Positions 13,286 to 19,331 of a stretch of 19,331 bases of DNA are shown in pieces. Each line of letters begins with the position of its first letter. Positions within the stretch are counted from its first letter, which is position 1. Both the position numbers and the translations under genes were made by a program. The notes beneath the pieces are model-generated. The model had not been told where the DNA came from. It did no database searches and saw only the letters and a list, made by a program, of their open reading frames with translations. Origin of the DNA: JBBQIY01 sp964618405 (GTDB lineage: Bacteria > Verrucomicrobiota > Kiritimatiellia > RFP12 > UBA3636); NCBI GenBank assembly GCA_964618405.1, contig CAZUAY010000035.1, positions 1 to 19,331 of the forward strand, written 5' to 3'.

Positions 13286-14155
13286 ATGTCTGATATTCTT
13301 ATCCTTCCCCTCATCGCAGCGGCTCTGGCCGCCATCGCTTGTGGCAGTGTCGGCACCCTGACACTGGTGCGACGCAACACGTACGTCGCCGGCGCGGTCT
13401 CGCATTCCGTTCTCGCTGGCCTCGGGCTGGCGCAGTTCCTCACGGTTGTGCACAGAATCACGTGGTTCACGCCTACGTTCGGTGCCATCCTCGCGGCGAT
13501 CGCGGCTGCACTGGCCATCGTCTATATCCAATCAGGAGAGCATGGCGGCAACGATGCCGCGCTCAGTGCGGTCTGGGCTGTCGGCATGGCTGCTGGCATG
13601 GGCTTTATGAGCATTACTCCTGGCTACCAGGCCGATCTCATGAACTACATGTTCGGCTCGATTCTGCTCGTCTCTCCTGGCGATGTCCAGACGATGCTCG
13701 CACTGGACATCCTCATCGCCATCGCCCTCGCCTTCTGCTGGCGCGGCATCCTCTCCGTCAGCTTCAACAACAAGCTCGCGTCGGCGCGAGGTGTTAAAAC
13801 AACGTTTTTTGAAACCGTCATTTCGCTTTTAACGGCTATCGCCGTCGTACTCCTCGTCAAAATCGTCGGCATCGTTCTTGTCATCGCGTTACTCACACTA
13901 CCCGCTATGGCTGCGAGGAATCTCATTCGGCGCCTCGTCCCCATGATGTTCGCCGCGATGTTGGTCGCCTTAGCCTCCATGGCCATTGGAATCGCTGCAA
14001 GCTGGTACGGCGACTTGCAACCCGCCGCACCCATTGTGCTTTCCGCTGCGCTCTTCGCCGTCATAACGCATGCAGTAAAGCGTCTGCTCCAGGCCAGGCG
14101 TATCCGCAATGCCAAGCATCTTAGCGCATCCTCAAGCGACTACTCATCTTCGTGA
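13286..14155 (+). CDS. ZnuB/TroC-like ABC-3 family metal permease
   Basis: 289 residues, nearly all hydrophobic helices, of the ABC-3 family that imports zinc, manganese or iron as ZnuB, MntB or TroC. Typical marks are the N-terminal CGSVGTLTLVRRNTYVAGAV followed by SHSVLAGLGLA (about 40-50), the MFGSILLVSPGDV segment (about 123-135), and the late VKIVGIVLVIALLTLPAMAAR block. It starts 2 bases after the upstream permease stop and is therefore very likely co-transcribed and translationally coupled. The cognate ATPase (ZnuC) and binding protein (ZnuA) are absent from the window. The last 16 bases overlap the 3' end of convergent dnaB, so the Ser-rich tail (ASSSDYSSS) is encoded opposite the DnaB acidic tail. 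Metal specificity cannot be read from the sequence. Confidence 0.85.
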   Translation: MSDILILPLIAAALAAIACGSVGTLTLVRRNTYVAGAVSHSVLAGLGLAQFLTVVHRITWFTPTFGAILAAIAAALAIVYIQSGEHGGNDAALSAVWAVGMAAGMGFMSITPGYQADLMNYMFGSILLVSPGDVQTMLALDILIAIALAFCWRGILSVSFNNKLASARGVKTTFFETVISLLTAIAVVLLVKIVGIVLVIALLTLPAMAARNLIRRLVPMMFAAMLVALASMAIGIAASWYGDLQPAAPIVLSAALFAVITHAVKRLLQARRIRNAKHLSASSSDYSSS

Positions 14156-15579
14156 CTTGAGCCTGCGGCATCCGTGAACTGTGTGAATTCAGCTTCGAAC
14201 GTGAGATGCGCCACACCGACTGCACCGTTACGGTTTTTACCGATATCAAGCTTAGCCGCATTTTCAGCCTCGCCAGAAGCATCCTTGTCAGCCGCACTTT
14301 TATTACGGTCGTAATAGCTTGGGCGCCACAGCAACATCACCACGTCGGCATCTTGTTCGATAGAACCGGAGTCTCGCAAGTCGGAAATACGCGGACGCCC
14401 ATCCTTCTCGCGCATCTCGGGCGCACGCGAGAGCTGCGAGAGCACGAGCACAGGGATATTGAGTTCCTTGGCCATAGCCTTGATGTTCGAAGAAATGCTG
14501 GAGGTTTCGAGCTGACGCCCCTGATTCGCATACTCACGGCTATTGAGCAACTGCAAATAGTCGATCATAATCAGGCCAATTCCAAACTTCTTTTTCATCC
14601 GGCGTGCACGAGCCCGGAGGTCAATGACATCAAGACCGCCCGTATCATCGATGTAAATCGGCGCATTCATAAAATCTGAGGCCGCTCGGGTGATCTTGGT
14701 GTTGGCTTCTTGCTTGTTGACGTAGCCCGACATGACACTTTGTAGCGACACCCGACCCCGGGAACACACGAGACGCGTGATCAGCGCATCGGTCGACATT
14801 TCGCAGGAAAAAATGCCGACAGGCACGGGCTCCCTGAGCTTTGTTTTTCCACCCACATTCGTCCCCAGCGCAACATTTTCACAAATGTTCATGGCTAACG
14901 AGGTCTTGCCCATCGAGGGTCGCGCTGCAAGGACAATCATTTCCGAATTGCGCATGCCAGCGATCTTCCTATCAATGTTTCTGAAGCCCGTAGAGAGTCC
15001 GCTAATGCCATCTTTACGCGCCAGCATCGTATCAATCTTACCTATGGTCTGCTGGAGCGATTCGTTCCAATTGAGAGAGCCAGTCGACTGCGTCTCCGAG
15101 ATGGCTAACACCTCCTGCTCCGTTTCGCTGACAATCAACTCAATACTGCGGTCAGGCGAATAGCACTTTTCCTGTGCATTTTCGGCCGCAGTAATGATGC
15201 GCCGCAGCAAATGCTTCTCGCGAAGAATCGACGTATAGTAGTCTGCATGGGCTACGGCGGGTGTCGCATCAACCATGCGCTCCAGCACGACCGATCCGCC
15301 AATGACATCGAGTTCGCCTTTAATGCGAAGCTCTTCCATGATCGTGACAATATCCACCGGCTTACCCGCGCCGTTCATCCGAATCGCCGTTTCAAATATC
15401 GTTCGATTGGGAGCAATCCAGAAACTCTCCGCGACGATGCCCGCTGCATAGCACAGCTCAATCGTTCTCGGAGCATCGAGCATGATCGCACCCAAAACAG
15501 CCATTTCTGCTTCGGCACTGTAGGGTGGAACCCGGAAAGCAGGTTTCTCTACTGAAAATTGTTTTTTACGCGTTGCCAT
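14140..15579 (-). CDS. dnaB: Replicative DNA helicase DnaB
   Basis: DnaB is the ring-shaped hexameric helicase that unwinds DNA ahead of the replisome. The 479-residue protein shows the N-terminal helical domain (PPYSAEAEMAVLGAIMLD at 18-35, the usual start of homology) and a linker. The RecA-type motor follows, with Walker A ARPSMGKT (219-226), FSCEMS (257-262), Walker B LIMIDYLQLL (336-345, Asp340), VLSQLSR (379-385) and the arginine-finger region KNRNG (448-452). No intein interrupts the motor. The ATG at 15579 is supported by the short basic leader MATRKKQF before the conserved domain. Its 3' end overlaps the convergent ABC-3 permease by 16 bases. DnaA-box-like sites lie 83-113 bases upstream of its start. 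Confidence 0.96.
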   Translation of the reverse strand: MATRKKQFSVEKPAFRVPPYSAEAEMAVLGAIMLDAPRTIELCYAAGIVAESFWIAPNRTIFETAIRMNGAGKPVDIVTIMEELRIKGELDVIGGSVVLERMVDATPAVAHADYYTSILREKHLLRRIITAAENAQEKCYSPDRSIELIVSETEQEVLAISETQSTGSLNWNESLQQTIGKIDTMLARKDGISGLSTGFRNIDRKIAGMRNSEMIVLAARPSMGKTSLAMNICENVALGTNVGGKTKLREPVPVGIFSCEMSTDALITRLVCSRGRVSLQSVMSGYVNKQEANTKITRAASDFMNAPIYIDDTGGLDVIDLRARARRMKKKFGIGLIMIDYLQLLNSREYANQGRQLETSSISSNIKAMAKELNIPVLVLSQLSRAPEMREKDGRPRISDLRDSGSIEQDADVVMLLWRPSYYDRNKSAADKDASGEAENAAKLDIGKNRNGAVGVAHLTFEAEFTQFTDAAGSSHEDE

Positions 15580-15661
15580 AATGAGTCAAAGTATCTTTTT
15601 ATAATCAAGTTGAAATTTTACCATCCAATAGAGTGGCTGTAAAGTGGATTTGATCTTCAGG

Positions 15662-15692
15662 TTATCCATACGTTATTCACAGGTTATTCACA
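15662..15692 (+). promoter_or_regulatory. Three DnaA-box-like 9-mers at 11-bp spacing
   Basis: TTATCCATA (15662-15670), TTATTCACA (15673-15681) and TTATTCACA (15684-15692), start-to-start 11 bp each, same orientation. The latter two are one mismatch from the consensus TTATCCACA and fit TTWTNCACA. The first differs at the eighth base. They lie between the CPBP protease gene and dnaB, both read leftward, with a moderately AT-rich stretch (15590-15650) next to them on the dnaB side. Confidence 0.6.
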
Positions 15693-15722
15693 GGCAAAGC
15701 GAAGCGAAGAATGATTGGGGTT

Positions 15723-16418
15723 CTAGAAAAACAGCATCGCAGCACCGAGGCCGAATACGGCTATGTCAACGATGGCGTGGCTGATATAGCCAGGCCAGAT
15801 CGACGCATAGCGTATATACATGGCCGACCAGATCAATCCACCTAAAAAAACGCCAAACGAACAAACAGCGACCGCAACGGGCGGAAAAAACAACGACATC
15901 GCGAGAATATGGTGAAAGGTAAAACACAAAGCGGAGAGCGGAATCGCCAAACTCCGCTTCCACACGCGTCCGCACTGTTCGACGCAAAACCACCGCCAGA
16001 CATATTCTTCAAGCACGGAGTTAATCAGGATCCAATAGATCATCCCACCGAGATACAGCGGCCAATTTCTGAGACCGATCGCTGTGAGTCTTTCCACGAA
16101 GAAATCCTTGTCCAGCACGCGATCTCCAGCGATGAGGTAAAGCCCCACAACGGCACTGGCGATGAGCACACCACTGAGGACACCGACACCAAACCCACCG
16201 CGTTTCGCGGGGGAGAAACTCAGCGGCTTCTTCTCAACACACTTCAGCCAAACAATTGGGAGCGCCAGTATCCACACTTTGGTCAACCCGAAGAGGAATC
16301 GTCCCCCGAGACTATTCGGAAATAAGATCATGCCAAACAGCACACCCATGCTTGGAACGGGCACCAAAAGCATCAAGGCAAGAAGCGCGAGATTGCGTGA
16401 ATTCTTTTTCAATATCAT
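15723..16418 (-). CDS. CPBP family intramembrane glutamic endopeptidase
   Basis: 231 residues with about seven to eight hydrophobic segments. All three CPBP (CAAX protease and bacteriocin-processing) motifs are present: EEYVWR (Glu137, Glu138, Arg142, the EExxxR motif), FTFHH (Phe166-x3-His170) and HAIVD (His214-x3-Asp218). These bacterial relatives of Rce1 sit in the inner membrane. Some are linked to bacteriocin self-immunity or protein processing, but most have no known substrate, and nothing nearby (no peptide bacteriocin or prenylation gene) points to one. The start at 16418 gives a short basic end (MILKKNSRN) before the first helix, which fits an inside-facing N terminus. The ribosome site is weak. 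It lies 143 bases upstream of dnaB on the same strand and 150 bases downstream of galK. Confidence 0.88.
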   Translation of the reverse strand: MILKKNSRNLALLALMLLVPVPSMGVLFGMILFPNSLGGRFLFGLTKVWILALPIVWLKCVEKKPLSFSPAKRGGFGVGVLSGVLIASAVVGLYLIAGDRVLDKDFFVERLTAIGLRNWPLYLGGMIYWILINSVLEEYVWRWFCVEQCGRVWKRSLAIPLSALCFTFHHILAMSLFFPPVAVAVCSFGVFLGGLIWSAMYIRYASIWPGYISHAIVDIAVFGLGAAMLFF

Positions 16419-16568
16419 TCCAAAAGTATAATCGAAACGTCCATCCCACCGAGGTTGAATACAGGATAAGCATCAACATTTCTTGCAAGCATAACTTTCG
16501 AAAAATAAGCTTTATTTCAAAGTTTTATTTTCGTATTTTCGTCTTGCTTTAGCCTTGATCTGTCGTCT

Positions 16569-17744
16569 TTATCCGAGGACGATTCTGGCTCCGTCAGAAC
16601 AGGTAATGATGCGAGTATCGCAACGTGAACCGTGCTTGTTCGCATAAACGTTGCGTAACGCAACGGAAGCCGCATCAACATCGGCCTTGTTGACCATGAC
16701 CACCACACTGCCACCAAACCCACCGCCAGAGAGCCTAGCACCCAGTACGCCTGGGATCGCTTGCGCACCATCGACGAGCGTGTCGAGTTCCGGACACGAA
16801 TTCTCAAAATACTTTCTTGAGCTCTCATGCGACTCGAACATGAGTTGTCCAAAACCGCGAAGATTATTATTGCGTAACATTTCAATGCCTGAGAGAACCC
16901 GCTCGTTTTCGCCAATCGGATGAGCGGAGCGTCTCGCAACCACCTCTTCCATCTCACTGCGGTGCTTCAACCATTCTTCCCACGAAACATCGCGAAGCGC
17001 AGAGACCGGATGATCCAGTACAGCCGCAAAAAAAGCGGCAGCCTGCTCGCAACGCTGGCGCCGTTCATTATAAGCACTATCAACAAGCGCATGGCTCACA
17101 TTGGTGTTGCACATCAAGAAGCACACATCCTCGCCCAGCTTAACGGGCTTGACTTCGTTTGTGCGAAAGTCACTCCAAACGAGACAGTCTTTCTTGCCGT
17201 GAATGCTTGAAAATTGGTCAAGCAATCCGCATTTGACGCCAGCGAACTCGTGTTCCGCACGCTGACCAATACGAGCCAACTCAAGATTGCTGATCTCAAC
17301 GCCATAAAGCCGTGCAAAAGCAAGCCCAGCGGCAACTTCAAGCGCGGCCGAACTCGAAAGTCCGGCACCGAGCGGAATGTTGCCAAGAAACATGGCATCG
17401 AAGCCCTTCGTGGGCTTCCGCTTCGCGTTGATGCCGCACAGCACGCCTTTGACGTAGTTGGACCACATTTGATCCTTCGTGGCCAACGGTTGATCGACCT
17501 TAAAAACCACTTCCTCCATAACATCGCCAGCGACGAGATGTACTTCATCATCGGTTCGTGAGGCGATGGCGAAATAGGTTCCAAAGTTGATGGCAGCCGA
17601 CAGAACATAGCCTTCGTTGTAGTCGGTATGATTGCCGAGAATCTCAACTCGACCCGGCGCGTAAGCAACCACCTCCGGCTTGCTGCTAAATTTTTCTTGA
17701 AATTTCTTCAGTAAAATATCGTAAATATCCTGACGTGCTTTCAT
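16569..17744 (-). CDS. galK: Galactokinase
   Basis: Galactokinase phosphorylates galactose to galactose-1-phosphate, the entry step of the Leloir pathway, in the cytoplasm. The 391-residue length is usual. GHMP-kinase motifs are in order: the galactokinase signature GRVEILGNHTDYNEG (31-45) with catalytic Arg32, the ATP loop PLGAGLSSSAALE (124-136), KCGLLDQFSS with catalytic Asp176, and the late GARLSGGGFGGS. The signature carries Asn where most galactokinases have Glu (GNHTDY instead of GEHTDY), so another GHMP sugar kinase is a minor alternative, although the signature and length favour GalK. AAGGAA ends 5 bases before the ATG. It starts 33 bases after the mutase stop on the same strand, so the two likely share a transcript. 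galT and galE are not in the window. Confidence 0.9.
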   Translation of the reverse strand: MKARQDIYDILLKKFQEKFSSKPEVVAYAPGRVEILGNHTDYNEGYVLSAAINFGTYFAIASRTDDEVHLVAGDVMEEVVFKVDQPLATKDQMWSNYVKGVLCGINAKRKPTKGFDAMFLGNIPLGAGLSSSAALEVAAGLAFARLYGVEISNLELARIGQRAEHEFAGVKCGLLDQFSSIHGKKDCLVWSDFRTNEVKPVKLGEDVCFLMCNTNVSHALVDSAYNERRQRCEQAAAFFAAVLDHPVSALRDVSWEEWLKHRSEMEEVVARRSAHPIGENERVLSGIEMLRNNNLRGFGQLMFESHESSRKYFENSCPELDTLVDGAQAIPGVLGARLSGGGFGGSVVVMVNKADVDAASVALRNVYANKHGSRCDTRIITCSDGARIVLG

Positions 17745-17777
17745 GCTATTTCCTTATCAAATAAGCTACAGCTCTGA

Positions 17778-19115
17778 CTAGCCTCGAATGATGGACAGCA
17801 GCTCGTCACGACGCGCTTCCATCATCATCTGGGTTTTCGCCTCCAGATTGAGCCGGATCAGCGGCTCTGTGTTTGAACAGCGAACATTGAACCACCAGTC
17901 GGTGAACTCCACGCTCACGCCATCGAGCTCGAACATCCGCCCCTTGCTACCGAAAGTCTTCTTGAGCGTGTCAATCACACGATCCGCATCGGCCTTGTTC
18001 GACAATTTCGTGTTAATCTCACCACTCGCAAAATAACGATGAATCGGCTTGATCATTTCAGACAAGGGCTGATCGGACGCACTCACGATGTTCGCGAGCG
18101 CAAGAACGGCCATCGCTGAACTTTCGGCTGTAAAATTGGCCTTGAAATAATAATGGCCGCTGAGCTCACCTGCGAACACAGCATCGTTTTCGCGCATCTG
18201 ACTTTTGATGAACGCATGCCCGACACGACTCATCATCGGCTTGCCGCCCGCCTCCTCGATGACTTCTTTGACCGCCCAGCTACTGCGCAGGTCGTAAAAG
18301 ATCGTCGCGCCAGGATTATGCTGCAGCACGTTCTTGGCAATGAGTGCCGTCGTCATATCCATCGGAATGATTTCTCCGCGCTCATCGATAAATCCTGCGC
18401 GGTCCGCATCGCCATCGAAGGCTACGCCAAAATCATAGCCGCCTTTTTTCACTTCTGCGCGCAACGCATCCAAGGTCTCCGTATTGAGCGGATTTGCTTC
18501 ATGGTTCGGGAAGGTTCCGTCTGGGTTCGCAAAAAGCTCAGTAATCTCCAACGGAAGACCCTCAAAGGCCTTCGCCTCCCATATTCCCATCGCATTGGCA
18601 TAATCGATGGCAATTTTGAGTGGGCGCTTGATTTCGGCCGTCTCGCGGACATAGTCAGCGTAGCGCGTCGAGACATCATAATGCGAAACCATTCCGCGGC
18701 ACGCAGGGACGGGAGCAAAGGTCTCCTCCATCACGATCTTTTCGATGTCCGCAATGCCCGTCGCTCCGCTAATCGGCACCGCCTGCGCTCGCGTGAGCTT
18801 AAATCCGTTGTACTCGCCTGGATTATGCGAAGCCGTAATCATGACCCCCGCGTCACACTCGAGCGTTCCGTTGCCGTAGTACAGCATCGGCGTTGAGCAC
18901 TCTCCGATATCAACCACATCGGCACCTTGAATCGTCATCCCATCCGCCAGCGCTTTTAACAATGACACCGAGTGCGGACGAATATCACGCCCCACCGCCA
19001 CCTTGCGGCAATTCAAAAACGTCACGAGTGCACGGCCTATTTTGTAGGCAAGCTCCTCCGTCAATTCCGTCCCGTAAATTCCTCGAATATCGTATGCTTT
19101 GAAGACACCTGACAT
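17778..19115 (-). CDS. Phosphomannomutase/phosphoglucomutase (alpha-D-phosphohexomutase)
   Basis: This enzyme family interconverts hexose 1- and 6-phosphates through a phosphoserine intermediate. The 445-residue protein has the four expected sites in order: the phosphoserine loop TASHNPGEYNG (94-104, Ser96), the metal-binding DGDADR (234-239), the sugar-binding GELSGHYYF (316-324) and the phosphate-binding RCSNTEP (412-418). The N terminus FKAYDIRGIYG and the GELSGHYYF loop fit the dual-specificity AlgC/ManB group rather than phosphoglucosamine mutase GlmM. Next to galK, conversion of glucose-1-phosphate from the Leloir pathway to glucose-6-phosphate is a natural role, while mannose-1-phosphate for surface sugars remains possible. 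A strong AGGAG site ends 6 bases before the ATG at 19115. Confidence 0.92.
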   Translation of the reverse strand: MSGVFKAYDIRGIYGTELTEELAYKIGRALVTFLNCRKVAVGRDIRPHSVSLLKALADGMTIQGADVVDIGECSTPMLYYGNGTLECDAGVMITASHNPGEYNGFKLTRAQAVPISGATGIADIEKIVMEETFAPVPACRGMVSHYDVSTRYADYVRETAEIKRPLKIAIDYANAMGIWEAKAFEGLPLEITELFANPDGTFPNHEANPLNTETLDALRAEVKKGGYDFGVAFDGDADRAGFIDERGEIIPMDMTTALIAKNVLQHNPGATIFYDLRSSWAVKEVIEEAGGKPMMSRVGHAFIKSQMRENDAVFAGELSGHYYFKANFTAESSAMAVLALANIVSASDQPLSEMIKPIHRYFASGEINTKLSNKADADRVIDTLKKTFGSKGRMFELDGVSVEFTDWWFNVRCSNTEPLIRLNLEAKTQMMMEARRDELLSIIRG

Positions 19116-19148
19116 TAATCACTCCTGACTCATTTATTAAAACCTAAT

Positions 19149-19177
19149 ATCCTATCGGAAATCGATGGTTTTAACAA
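19149..19177 (-). promoter_or_regulatory. Weak candidate promoter for the mutase-galK pair
   Basis: Minus strand: -35 TTGTTA (19177-19172, 4 of 6), a 17-base spacer, -10 TAGGAT (19154-19149, 4 of 6). It is the only plausible sigma-70-like pair in the AT-rich upstream stretch. No operator-like inverted repeat is evident. Confidence 0.3.
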
Positions 19178-19246
19178 GTTTAATCAGATGAAAACGCGTA
19201 AACGATCAGGCAACGGAGGCACCCCCCGCTGACTGCCCGATTACAG

Positions 19247-19287
19247 TCGCGAGTCGCTAGTCTCTAGTCGCTAGTGGCTAGTGGCAG
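19247..19287 (+). repeat. Low-complexity repeat of AGTCGCTAG/CTAGTGG units
   Basis: Within this run AGTCGCTAG occurs at 19252-19260 and 19266-19274, with TCTCTAGTCG between them and CTAGTGGCTAGTGGC after. It belongs to the same style of intergenic trinucleotide-like repeat as 11115-11172. The remaining bases to the window end contain no recognised gene. Confidence 0.7.
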
Positions 19288-19331
19288 AATGTCATATCAG
19301 CAGAACTCACGAATTTTTTGGGTTTCCCGTG

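Noticed and set aside
16503..16517. AAATAA-GCT-TTATTT hairpin as terminator of the mutase-galK transcript
   Set aside because: The stem is only six A/T pairs and too weak for intrinsic termination. No better candidate was found in 16419-16568.
1..19331. CRISPR arrays, tRNA or rRNA genes, prophage or toxin-antitoxin modules
   Set aside because: No regularly spaced direct repeats, cloverleaf or rRNA-like sequence, integrase, phage structural gene or paired small toxin gene was recognised on either strand.

Overview
The window is ordinary, densely packed bacterial chromosome, roughly half GC by eye, with short intergenic gaps and several overlapping gene ends. An LpxC-type lipid A enzyme implies a Gram-negative envelope. 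The repeat-rich intergenic stretches (inverted hairpin pairs, low-complexity 'gag-tgg-tgag' and 'gtcgctagt' runs) and the flavour of several proteins are compatible with the PVC superphylum (Verrucomicrobiota, Lentisphaerota, Kiritimatiellota). That assignment is a weak inference. A run of 100 N at 1869-1968 joins two contigs, so an uninterrupted reading frame crossing it is not a real gene.

Layout: (1) 1-1868, metE without its 5' end. (2) After the gap, 1969-3918, a tight plus-strand cluster: the C-terminal part of a ferredoxin-reductase-like protein, an AlkA-type DNA glycosylase and a DUF488 protein, with overlapping ends. (3) 3915-4829, minus strand, a REP-associated tyrosine transposase-like (HUH/Y1) protein with an extra C-terminal domain that looks DprA/SLOG-like. 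(4) dsdA on the minus strand. (5) An AT-rich divergent promoter region, then the plus-strand row tig-clpP-clpX-lpxC. (6) A 472-base repeat-rich region (11111-11582) that ends in a near-consensus promoter. (7) Two ABC permeases of different families (FbpB-like fused double permease, ZnuB-like) with no ATPase or binding protein. (8) dnaB converging on them, with three DnaA-box-like 9-mers spaced 11 bp apart just upstream of dnaB. (9) A CPBP intramembrane protease. (10) A minus-strand pair, phosphoglucomutase/phosphomannomutase then galK. (11) A short repeat-bearing end.

How the genes work together: Tig, ClpP and ClpX are the classical folding and proteolysis set, here followed by lpxC. The hexose-phosphate mutase and galactokinase fit the Leloir route of galactose use. 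MetE and DsdA are amino-acid enzymes. Most genes are housekeeping. The parts worth attention are the two-domain HUH protein with repeated palindromic motifs in and around its gene, the inverted-hairpin repeats at 11.2-11.5 kb, the orphan permease pair, the divergent LpxC and the phased DnaA boxes.
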